Part shown: in pieces, positions 1 to 8,004 of the stretch
Position numbering within the stretch: the first letter of the stretch is position 1
Layout: every line of letters starts with the position of its first letter
Assembly: GCA_024349245.1 (NCBI GenBank)
Contig: JALDNG010000867.1
Span: 1 to 64,000 of the forward strand
DNA: 64,000 nt
Source of the DNA: Neodontobutis hainanensis
Taxonomy: Eukaryota; Chordata; Actinopteri; Gobiiformes; Odontobutidae
Reading direction: 5' to 3'
Made by a program: the position numbers and the translations under genes
The notes under the pieces: generated by a model
Databases searched by the model: none
The model's input: the letters and a program-made list of their open reading frames with translations, nothing else
Told to the model about the DNA's origin: nothing

Positions 1-232
1 CAAGTCTGTTTGAGCAGGACCTGACATTATCTGTTTGAAGGGGATTTGAGTCAGATTTGTCTGTTCAGGTTGAGAACTGGTTAATTTTGACAAAATGTCC
101 TGGCACAACAGAGGCCTCAGTGTCTTAATCACTGATAACAGTCATGATGCTGGTCTGGAGGACGTTAAGAGGGTTTGACATGGGTTTAAAATGAAATTAT
201 ATTATGTTAAATATTACATTTGATGTTGACAG
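1..232. other. Intron sequence upstream of the Ig exon
   Basis: I see no gene, RNA or repeat in this stretch. It is AT-rich and ends in an AG at 231-232 that fits a 3' splice site for the following Ig-domain exon. The pyrimidine tract before it is weak, so intron status rests mainly on the exon that follows. Confidence 0.5.
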
Positions 233-371
233 AACCCACAGTGAGTCTGAATCCAAACTGGTCTGAGATCTTTTCTGGAGACAGTCTCACTCTCAGATGT
301 GAGATTGAGGACAGAGGAAACACTGAGTGGACGTATCAGTGGAGCAGGACCGGTTCAGTCCTACATCAAAC
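233..371 (+). pseudogene. Truncated Ig-like domain exon, Fc-receptor-like type
   Basis: This is the 5' part of an exon for an extracellular Ig-like domain of the kind found in teleost Fc-receptor-like membrane proteins. The reading starts after the AG at 231-232. It runs through a strand-A/B pattern with VSLNPNWSEIFSGDSLTL, then the first conserved cysteine in LRCEI, then the core tryptophan in YQWSRTG. A complete domain would continue about 40 more residues to the second cysteine (usually Y-x-C) and then a splice donor. Neither is present, because at about 367-376 the sequence changes into a minus-strand integrase. No other exon of the gene is in the window. The domain type is seen in the sequence; the exact receptor family is inferred. 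Other multi-Ig receptors such as CD22-like or BCR-associated forms share this fold and cannot be excluded. As it stands the exon cannot give a complete domain. Confidence 0.7.
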
Positions 372-900
372 AAGGTTTGCCACAGTTGTCCCATCACCTC
401 GGCGGTGAAGTGAGTCCCAAGGGTCAGAATCGACCTTACAGGGTAAGCCGAATCTGGAGAACACGTGGTTCATGAGTAGAAAGGCTGTGGTCTGTGCCGT
501 GTCGTTTGGGGCTGGAAGTCCTTCCACCCATTTAGTGAAGGCACAGGTGACCATTAGGATGTATTTGTTGCCCCTTGTTGATTTAGTCAGGGGTCCCATC
601 CAATCGATTTGGAGGTCAGACCACGGAAAAGAAATGCCCCTTCTTTGTAAGGGTGCACGATGGAGTGGTCTTGTCGGTTGAGATTGGCAGCATACTAGGC
701 AGCCTTTGATGTATTCTGCCACGGCCATTTGCATGTGTGGCCAGTATGCCACTTGTTGAAGTGCCTGATGTGTTGCGCGGACACCTCTGTGGCCTGCTAA
801 AGGAGCGTCATGTGCGTGCGTTAGCATGACCCCCTTAGGCTCTGAGGCCCTCTGAGCGCAGGTGAAGTGAGGGTGTCAGAGACGTGAACAAGCAAGCCAT
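370..900 (-). pseudogene. Integrase remnant (zinc-binding and core part)
   Basis: The minus strand encodes the N-terminal zinc-binding region and part of the catalytic core of a retroelement integrase, the enzyme that inserts the cDNA copy into the genome. The zinc part shows the histidines in HDAPLAGHRG and the cysteine pair in GCLVCCQSQ. The first catalytic aspartate sits in LQIDWMGPL at about 590-615. The second, in the SD-x-G-x-HFT block near 420-440, is reached only after a one-base frameshift near position 430. The core then stops at about 372, so the catalytic glutamate and the C-terminal domain are missing. An open frame runs 827 to 366, but its last residues are out of frame with the domain. 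It is non-functional because of truncation and frameshift. Confidence 0.85.
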
Positions 901-1189
901 GACGCAGGTGGAGTTGAGCGCGCACCGCCCATAGCTTTGTAAGATATGCGTCGGAGGAAAAGTCAGTGTCTCGATGGGGTTAGACATCGGGTCTGAAAGG
1001 TAAAGCATAAGTTTGTGGATTGCCGAGTCCGCTGCTTGAAGGGCAACGAGGCCGGAACCAGTGAAAGAAAGAAAGGAAGTTGATGGGTCTGCAGGGGTCA
1101 GAGCCGAGGCACGGTTGCGGTTGCCTTAGATCGGGTAACCAGACAGACAGAATGGGTGGGTTGGGTGGGAAGGGGTCGATCGTCTGAGG
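901..1189 (-). other. Pol spacer between RNase H tail and integrase
   Basis: No confident domain is visible here. Minus-strand translation in changing frames gives pieces that probably belong to the linker ahead of the integrase zinc region. Stops break it up. It holds no repeat or RNA gene that I can recognise. Confidence 0.4.
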
Positions 1190-1275
1190 TTTCTGGCTGG
1201 AATTGCCAGAGAGCTTTGTCTAGAGCCCCTTGTTTTGCCATGAGGTCTGCCTGATCGTTCAGGTCTTTGTCTGTA
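1190..1275 (-). pseudogene. RNase H C-terminal remnant
   Basis: A short minus-strand stretch reads LNDQADLMAKQGALDKAL. This resembles the end of retroelement RNase H, where a conserved GN-x-x-AD-x-x-A pattern carries the last catalytic aspartate of the domain that removes the RNA strand during reverse transcription. The conserved G is L here. The rest of RNase H and the whole reverse transcriptase should lie immediately upstream on the minus strand, but the sequence from about 1277 onward instead belongs to the region after the protease. This is therefore the stump left by an internal deletion. Confidence 0.6.
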
Positions 1276-1276
1276 T

Positions 1277-1704
1277 CGAGGAGAGCAGGGAGCCTGTCTG
1301 TACAACCATTACCTCAGCATCAGCCAGATCGACCCTGCAGATAGTGTCGGTATCGACCACAAGTGAGGGTATATGGCGATTGCTCCGGAAGGTTTTGTGT
1401 AGACAACTCCGGTCTCCTGTTGTTCAGTCGCAGTGAGTGTGGCATACGTCCTATGACTGGGATTCTGAGTTCACAGTCATGGAACCTAGTGTCAATCAGC
1501 CAACCTAAAGGTGTGGCCTTCGGGACGAGAATGCTATTGGCAGTAGGATTCTGCACTAGCGCGTGTGTTGATCGAGTCGAGCTCGACCAGGGTGTTGCCT
1601 GGACAGACAAGCCTAACTCAACGAACAGAGGCGACGGTTGGAAGAACGCTTGTGAAGAGTTAACTTGTTGTCCTGGAAACGCTTTCAGGCGTATGTCCAT
1701 GATG
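1277..1704 (-). pseudogene. Post-protease Pol segment of unknown function
   Basis: A minus-strand open frame covers 1700 to 1320. It contains a beta-rich stretch with NPTANSILVPKATPLGWLI followed by FHDCELRIPVIG. No catalytic motif is recognisable, and it is not reverse transcriptase (no YxDD and no fingers/palm pattern). It lies directly after the second retropepsin-like domain, and frame-shifted pieces continue to about 1290. In intact relatives this would probably be a linker or extra domain between protease and reverse transcriptase. I cannot name it. The boundary at about 1277 is abrupt and marks the inferred deletion of reverse transcriptase. Confidence 0.45.
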
Positions 1705-2357
1705 TTACGCCGGCGGTATCGTGAGATGGCAGTCGTTACTTACCTGACACACGTCGGGGATCGTTTGACCGATCTCAAGTTTCCTTTGGTCAGTGAAAGT
1801 GATTCTTTACGTACTCCAGTCAGGGACCAGAGAGCGTTGTTAATGGTGTCGACTTGTGCGTCGAGTCTGACTAGCATGTCAGCCCCAATGTACACTGAAT
1901 GTGAGAGATTAGGGATGACAGCAAAGCGTGTGGGTCAGTTCTCTTTTGTTCCATCGACGATGGCAGAGCATAGACCGATGGCGGTTAACGCATGAGTCGG
2001 TGTGGGGTTAGCAGGGAACCTAGTGCGCTTCTTTATGAAGGTCAGGCACGGGTTTATCTGCGTTAGAGTGTTAAACAGCTCCTGGCTGATGGCAGATTTG
2101 TCAGCCCATAAGGCCATCACGACATTGTCGACTGGAGTTGCTTCCAGTGAGATGCCATTGACAATCTGGGGTGTCATCGCTAATGGGTCCTTCAGCGTGC
2201 ATAGGAAGTTGTCACGCAATGTAAAGGGGTTTAGTTCGCACCGAGGTTGCATGGTTGTTGTACCAGCGATGTCGGTGGCTACCCTGCCGATTGGTGATTC
2301 CCTATCAATCGCATAGCACTGAGATTCATTCAGTAAGATTGGAAGTGGTTCTCGCAC
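1705..2357 (-). pseudogene. Second retropepsin-like domain, catalytic motif degenerate
   Basis: This minus-strand segment has the outline of a retroviral-type aspartic protease (retropepsin). At 2114-2085 it reads ALWADKSAIS, in the place where the active-site loop of a protease reads AL-x-DTGAD-x-S. At 1895-1872 it reads VYIGADML, which fits the C-terminal hydrophobic-hydrophobic-G-x-D flap-end motif, followed by a leucine and isoleucine pattern ending near LWS. The DT(G/A) triad is replaced, so the domain should not cleave peptides even before its present stops (one in-frame stop occurs near 1935). An open frame spans 2357 to 1935. It directly follows another retropepsin segment with an intact DTA triad, so I read the pair as an ancient duplication. 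Homology to proteases is inferred from position and motif spacing. Confidence 0.5.
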
Positions 2358-2365
2358 TTGGGCCC

Positions 2366-2710
2366 AAATCTTCAGCTGCTTGAAGTTGATCAGTTGTTCA
2401 AGCGATTGAGGATGTCTTTTCCAATCAGAAGTGGGACATTGTCAAGGTGGGACACGTACACTGGGTGTATCAGTGTCATGGGTCCGATGGTCAGTTGGAC
2501 TAAGGCTACCTTGTTGATGATCGTCCGATCATCAGAGTAACCTTATTTCTAAAGAGCACGGGTGGGACTTCAAGTCCCTGTGGGATCTTCGCTATAGCCT
2601 GGAGTGATCTGAACAGGTTGCCTGAAATTAGGCTGATGTCAGCGGCTGTGTCGAGAAGTGCTTTGTCGTCAAGTGGTCTTCTAACAAGACAGAGAGATAA
2701 AGCTTTCGAG
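2366..2710 (-). pseudogene. Retropepsin-like protease with DTAAD active site
   Basis: The minus strand encodes a retroelement aspartic protease, which matures Gag and Pol by cleavage as a homodimer. The active-site block reads ALLDTAADISLISG, with DTAAD at 2652-2638. Downstream the C-terminal motif reads LLIGKDIL at about 2433-2408, which is the expected ILG-type element. The domain is about 100 residues, normal for the family. It is broken by a frameshift near 2675 just before the active site, by another near 2530-2540 and by a third near 2400, so it is inactive now. Gag lies just upstream on the minus strand and a second protease-like segment lies downstream, so it has the usual Gag-Pro position. 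Confidence 0.75.
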
Positions 2711-3420
2711 CTACTCCCTTTTCAGTTAGGTGACCCAGAAATTGGTGAAAGGGTGTTTCACATTCGATAGTCGTGGCGTGGTCATGGCACAGCCCGATGT
2801 TTGGGTTCACTTGGGCGCGCTAGGCGGACTGAGGTATTTGTGATCTGGATCACTTCCCTCCGTGTTGTCCATGCTAGGGTCCTGGACAATGTCATTGAGT
2901 GGCTCTGGATCGTCAGAGCCTAGGTACAGGTCTGGGAGATGTTCATTCCCTTCAGTAGACTCTGTATTTTCGTTGCGTGTTAAGTCGACTTGGATCGGTT
3001 GTGACTGTGTCTGAATCGGGGCCTTAGAGGCCTCCACCGTATACAGATCAGCCTTGTCCTTGGACTTTTCGCGCATTCGTTTGAGTATGCGTTCTATGGC
3101 CCGAGCCTCCTCTGTAGTCAGACTCCTTTCGCTATCGCGATCAGTCAGTTTCAGGGGCTCGGTCTCTCGCATGATTTTGTCGTTTGACAGGTGAGCTACC
3201 TGATGATCGTTGGTCTTGGGACAGACGATAATGGTTTCTCCTGTCGTCGCGGTTTTGATAGGACCCCCTTTGGTTACGGTTTGGATTGGTTCGAAATTTA
3301 TTTTCGAACCGAGGTCTCCATTGAGGGCCAGGTCGGGTGTGGACCCGGCTCTCTTTTGTGTGGTCGAGGTCCCTCTTTCCTGTCTGGAAAGCGGGAGGCT
3401 CCTGGGCCATTTGGATTGGA
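2711..3420 (-). pseudogene. Gag C-terminal basic region and linker
   Basis: Two overlapping minus-strand frames (3410-3141 and 3172-2807) together cover the end of Gag. The first is rich in Arg, Asn and Gly (for example RPRFENKFRTNPNRNQRGSY) and probably bound RNA. No CCHC zinc knuckle (C-x2-C-x4-H-x4-C) can be read in any frame, unlike most gypsy and retroviral nucleocapsids. The second is acidic with a short charged helix (EEARAIERILKRMREKSKD) and looks like a linker to the protease. A frameshift joins the two. The domain naming is inferred from position and composition. Confidence 0.5.
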
Positions 3421-3452
3421 GGTCGGCGCTCCTTCGAGCGCTAGGCTCCGAT

Positions 3453-4029
3453 CTACGGTGACAAGAGTGTCTGGCTTTTAGTCTGCCTCAGCCTCTGTTT
3501 AGTGAATGCCCGCATTGCCAGCTCGCGAAGTTGGTGGCTGGTCTGCGTTTGTGGGCATGCAGAAACGCCAAGATGATGGCTGGTAGTTGGATGGAGGTTT
3601 TGCACAAAGAGGGCTTTGAAGTTTTTATCCTTCTCCATGTTTGGTTCATTGAGTGGACCGAAATAAGCTTTGCGTAGCCGATGATAGTATAGCTGTGGGG
3701 ACTCTGGCCGTGCCTGTTTGATCATTAGGGCGGCAGTCAGACCCACATTTACCGTAACGTCTGAGAATTCCACCATGAGAGACTGACTAAGGAGATCAAA
3801 GTCAGCTTGGACCTCAGGAGGTTGATGTTCGATGAAGCTACTAACATCTCTGCTTGATGTTAGTTTTATCAGAAAGATTTTGTCCGCAGCAGTAACATTG
3901 GGTATTCTTTGTAGGTAGAATTCAATGTCGCGAAGATAAGCACTCACGTCATAAGGCGCTCCTTGATGGGGCTCAAAGCGAGTGATATGGCGCAATTTTG
4001 TCAAAGTCTCTGTTAGTGGGACCGTAGTC
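3453..4029 (-). pseudogene. Gag capsid-like domain
   Basis: A minus-strand open frame of 183 codons (4004-3453) is mostly alpha-helical in pattern and fits the capsid part of a retrotransposon Gag, which forms the particle shell. It begins with ITRFEPHQGAPYDVSAYL. It contains a region with QARPESPQLYYHRLRKAYFG, resembling the helix-rich block with a conserved aromatic and RL pair that precedes the major-homology-type region. It then continues with NFKALFVQNLHP. The true Gag starts further upstream, because a related coiled-coil segment precedes it with a stop between (about 4008-4108). This is the longest undamaged piece of the element, but it lacks its own start. Confidence 0.65.
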
Positions 4030-5110
4030 CAGATGTCTCTGTTTCAAAGCTGGTTGTGGGACAAAGTCCGATTGCCTACCTTTTGGTAGTGCGAAGTAAT
4101 CCGAATGCCTACCTGTGGAAGCTCGCGGAAGACGGCCGGGCTCTCGGCACCGGTTGGTCCTCTTTCCGTTGCGTCAAGCGAGGCGGTAGGGGTCGAGAAA
4201 TCAGATTAGTTAGTGAGGTAGCTCCCTCCTGGGAGTTTTCCTTTGGTTTAACAGGTTGGTATGCGGTGTAACCAGCACTTGGTTGAGTGCTTTTAAACTC
4301 TGTTTTGTTACCTGGTTGTATCTGGGCGGCTTCTGTTAAGCACGCCTGAAGTTGTTCAATAAGCTGGCGGTCTAAGTCACCTTGTTGAGTGAGGGCCTCT
4401 ACCCGTGCACTCCGGGACTCTCTCCGCCGAGCTTCCTGTGCCAGCATATTCGCGGACAGCTGTGCACTTTTGCCTGCTTTGATGAGTTCCTCTCGCATAG
4501 CGTGCTCATTGCGATGGTCACTGAGCTGCAGTTCTGCTAGGTCACGAGCAGACCTTGTTTCGCTCAGCTCGTTCCTTAGGTCACTGAGGTCCCCTCAGTT
4601 ATCTGGAGTTTGGTGTGTAACTCCTCAAAGTCAGGTTCTGTCTTTGGAGTGTTTGTGCAAGAGTTTGTAACTCTTGGTTCTGTTTTTCAGAATTCTCCAG
4701 GGCTCCTTGGGTCAGCTGGAGTTCCTGATTCAATGTCTTGATATCGCGTTGGAAGGCGAGGTCCTGTTTCTGGACCTGGATTTTCTCGTGGCTGCGTGCC
4801 AGGAGATCCTCAGCGTGTTTCTGCTGCGCGCATAACAGTAGCCATTTGACCTAACAGCTTAGTTAGATCCTTGTCTTTTGGCTTATAGGTTAGCGCAATG
4901 CTAATCAAGGAGCTAAGAACTGAATCTAGCTCGTTGGGAGGTGTGGTTTGAATCTCGTCAACATATTGGGGTAGCACCTGTTCTGTTAAATCATTTAGAG
5001 CCTAGTCTAAGTGATCCAGAAGCTTGATGGGACTACCAGAACCTGTAGACTGTGAGTCAGACTTGTTGAGAAATGGGGTTTCTCTGAGAAAGTGAGTTAT
5101 TGTTAGATTA
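4030..5110 (-). pseudogene. Gag N-terminal region with long coiled coil
   Basis: Minus-strand reading from about 5110 downward gives the amino-terminal part of Gag. First there is a short helical domain containing YVDEIQTTPPNELDSVLSSL (about 4975-4915). Then comes a long Gln, Glu and Leu rich coiled coil, for example KTLNQELQLTQGALENSEKQ (near 4740-4680) and LSDLRNELSETRSARDLAEL (near 4580-4520), ending in the open frame 4498-4109. At least one in-frame stop (near 5005) and frameshifts near 4825 and 4600 break it. Coiled coils at this place help Gag multimerise in several retroelement lineages. I cannot set the start codon. A pyrimidine tract plus CAG on the minus strand near 5136-5120 could be a splice acceptor. 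Confidence 0.55.
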
Positions 5111-6068
5111 CGTTTTAACTGCAAGGAGAGAGTTACTACTTGTAGAATGTTACGAAGAAGGCGTAAAACTCAAGCAGACTGTAAAAGGATTTTTGAAAAT
5201 CTGAGTAAAAGTGTAAATAATAAAAAAAAATAATGAAGGAATAAAAATTAAAGTTAACATTTTATTTTATTTAAAATAAAATAAAATTACAATTAAATTA
5301 AAATAAAAGGGGTATTAAGTGAAATAAGTCAGATTGAAAGTAATAAAAGAAGGAATTGTTGAAGTGGAAGTTGGTATAAAGTCTATTTCTGAGTGAAATG
5401 ACCTTATGCTAGTATTAAGCAGTGACTATGTAGCAATAGCCTAGTGGTGTGAATGTTAATGAGGGTTGACAGTGCTAATTTGTAAAATTAACAGTGCAGA
5501 ATCAGTGGGTTTAATCTAACAATTCATGCAGGTAATCAGCTTTTAAATTACAGCTATGACAAAATTCGTGCAGGGTTAAGTCTGTTCAGGCGTAACAGCA
5601 GGGTTGTCGTAGTGTTAGTAAGCTGTTAGCATTAGCATTCCAATTTGACAAATCCTGTGTAGATAGGAAAGTCACAAAACAAGTCTTAAATTGTTAATCA
5701 AGACAAATTAATCAATCAAATTAAATGCAGGGTTAGCATCAAAGATTTTCCAAAAGCAGATGCAATGTTCATTAAAAATGTCACAATTGTTAGTTAACTC
5801 CTATTGTGCATTCAAGGTTGTTAAACACAGGCATTAACAACAAACAAAAACAGCTTAATAGCAGTTCAGTAGTTGTTAATAACACAGAGTAATTCACTTT
5901 TTATGTTAATTCAATCAGGCTTTTCAGTGTCAATGAAAGCTTAAATTATTCAGTTGTTAAGTTCTAAACTTGAATTAGTCACTGTTTTAAGGAAAAAGTG
6001 TAATTCCGTTGAGTGACCACCAGAGAGAGACGTAGAGCTCCTCTGAGATTTTTAGAAGTTTCGCACTT

Positions 6069-6200
6069 CTCTTCCGCTAGGGGCAGTAGAAACTTGTGTC
6101 TGTGGTTTTACTACTTCTTTCCGCTAGGGGGAGATAAAGACTCTCGTGAGTCAGTGGTTTTACCACTTCTTTCCGCTAGGGGGCGATAGAGACTCGTGAG
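6069..6200. repeat. Three short tandem repeats with CTCF-like motif
   Basis: Three imperfect copies, spaced 47 and 52 bp, each carry CTTCYTTCCGCTAGGGG followed by GC or GA. The motif cores start at 6074, 6121 and 6173. The best copy reads CCGCTAGGGGGCGAT, close to the CTCF binding consensus CCGCNNGGNGGC. Each is followed by an AGACTCGTGAGTC-like stretch with small inverted arms. Binding is inferred from the motif only. Confidence 0.55.
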
Positions 6201-6872
6201 TCTCTGGCTTCGAAATGAAGTCTCCGGCACGCCCCTTTGAGGGTGCCGGGCAAAGTTTGTTTTTAGCTCCAGTCAGAGACTGACTTGGGACGCGTCTACA
6301 ACTTGTTAAACCCGCGGTTTAAACACAGCAGCGCTTTGTACAAGGCAGGTACAAGGCCACGTTTTAAACACAAGCACATTTACAGCAGGCTCAAACCACG
6401 TTTTTAGACAAACGCACGGCAGCCCACGTGGCTTTTAGGGGAGGTTTTCACAGTTAGCTAGTCTGTGAAGGCCTACAGCACGGGTTTTTTTTTAATCCAT
6501 TCAAAATACACCCAGGCTCATAAGCCTTAGGCAAGACAAGTTTTCTCATAAAATTCCGATTAACGCGGCAATTTTTTCAATTTGTAAGAGACAATTTTAA
6601 CTTAACTCTGGCGTAGCACAGTAGTTAGCTTTTGTCTCGGGCCCATATGAAGTTACACACTTTGTCTCGTGTGTTTAACATGCATGCAATTTGCAGAGTC
6701 TCTAAGCTTTGTAACAGACTCTAAGCAACTTTTAACAAGTACTTGATTAATGCTCTGGCCATAAATGTACGTACAATACTAATTGTAATTCAAAATAATA
6801 TCAGTCCAGCTGGTACGATTTGAATTAGCAATTTCGACAGCGCTTCACACTTAACAAACAAAAGCACAACTC

Positions 6873-6895
6873 TCACACACACACACACACACGCA
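6873..6895. repeat. CA dinucleotide microsatellite
   Basis: An almost pure CA tract of about ten repeats ends in a CGCACGCGG stretch. It lies in the leader of the retroelement and is probably polymorphic in length. Confidence 0.85.
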
Positions 6896-7015
6896 CGCGG
6901 TTAAGCGCATTGCTAAGCAACAGCACAACAAAGGCACAGCTTTCAGTGGACAGCAATTTTGTAAAGACTTTGGATATTGAGTGATTCTAATGTTTAATCA
7001 AGAAAATTCTTCCGA

Positions 7016-7033
7016 GGCTCACGCGGGGCGTCA
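7016..7033 (-). promoter_or_regulatory. Candidate primer-binding site
   Basis: Nine bases past the LTR edge, the minus strand reads TGACGCCCCGCGTGAGCC. This resembles the 18-nt site complementary to the 3' end of tRNA-Lys (CUU type), TGGCGCCCAACGTGGGGC, with a handful of mismatches, and the similarity extends a few bases beyond. The position right beside an LTR end supports it; the mismatches make the tRNA identity uncertain. Confidence 0.45.
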
Positions 7034-7103
7034 AAAATAATATGTAGGGAATATGATCTTATTAATTAATAATTAATATAAATATTAATTATGGAAATTA
7101 ATA

Positions 7104-7132
7104 ATTAATATTTTGCTTATCAAAATATTAAT
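7104..7132. other. Perfect 12-bp hairpin in the LTR
   Basis: ATTAATATTTTG and its exact reverse complement are separated by the five bases CTTAT. It sits in an AT-rich stretch (7060-7135) near the inner LTR end, which would be U5 of the transcript. Confidence 0.8.
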
Positions 7133-7273
7133 TTCTTTCGGGGCACCACTCTAGTTTTGAACAGATCCAGAGAAACTGTTTAGTCTAGTCTCATTAATCT
7201 AAAGGAAGTAAATTCTTCTCGTTTTCGAAAATTAATGAATTAAACATTGAAACAGTAAATGTCTTTATGGGGT

Positions 7274-7279
7274 TTTATT
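7274..7279 (-). terminator. Polyadenylation signal in the LTR
   Basis: AATAAA is present on the minus strand, followed by further A and C residues. It lies downstream of the LTR TATA box in the element's direction. The distance of about 700 bp implies an unusually long R region, so another signal may have been used. Confidence 0.35.
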
Positions 7280-7997
7280 AAAGATTATAAAAATTTAAAC
7301 AGTGAATAATGACAGGGGAAATGACACAAAGGGATAATTATTGACACATGAATGGGTAAATCAAAGAACGATAAAACACTTTACTTTCAGAGGATTTTGT
7401 GAAACAAAAGAAAGTATGCCTATTGATTATTAACTCTATTATTAGATGAGGGGCTGTTACGGAGGCGTTTAAAGGGGTTCGATGACGGTTTCTGAGGCCA
7501 AGGCTGTTATGTTTAGACAGTTAGATGCCAAACTTGTGTAACTAACGTTTAGACTCACCCTGGGGGTCGTGATTGGTCTCAGATCTTAGCGGCGAGAGGT
7601 CTAGAGGTTGTCCGGAACCCTGTCGCAACCGATGACGCGTTTGTCGCCTCCAGGATGGCCTGCTGTTTCCACTCTCCAGAGGGCTGCCGTGGGCCCGGGA
7701 GATTCAAAAAGCGTCGTTACTGTCACAACTAGCCAAGCCTTTTAGCATCAGCGTCGTACACGAGTAAAATTGAGTCTTTCAAAGTTATTGCGAAGTCCAC
7801 TGGAGAAGGTTTAGCGGCTGTGTTGCTGGCTTAAACTTGCTCGAAAGTTAGATTTTAGTCAAGCTAACTCTTTGCAGGCAGGAAATCTTCAAAAATAAAA
7901 GCGAGGCAACTTCCTTTTGTTGGCAGGCTGGCAAGAAGTAAGCTACTTTGAACAGCTGTGTGAAGGAAACTTTATCGCGGCAAGCTAAACTTGCAGG

Positions 7998-8004
7998 CTT
8001 TATA
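7998..8004 (-). promoter_or_regulatory. LTR TATA box
   Basis: TATAAAG on the minus strand, within GTACTATAAAGCCTGC, has the form and position of an LTR core promoter. It would start transcription about 25-30 bases further on, near 7970. Confidence 0.4.

Larger units (their letters stand above)
5111..7015 (-). other. Retroelement 5' leader, non-coding
   Basis: About 1.9 kb lies between the PBS candidate and gag without a readable domain. It holds an AT-rich block at about 5215-5310 with a near-perfect inverted pair of AATAAAATAAAA-type arms, three short repeats with CTCF-like motifs, and a CA dinucleotide tract. A leader this long could contain an intron ahead of gag, given the acceptor-like CTCTCTCCTTGCAG on the minus strand near 5120-5135. 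I see no splice donor I would defend. Confidence 0.45.

Noticed and set aside
1363..1995. 210-codon plus-strand frame
   Set aside because: It lies antisense to the protease and post-protease segments, which have recognisable motifs on the minus strand. No domain is seen on the plus strand.
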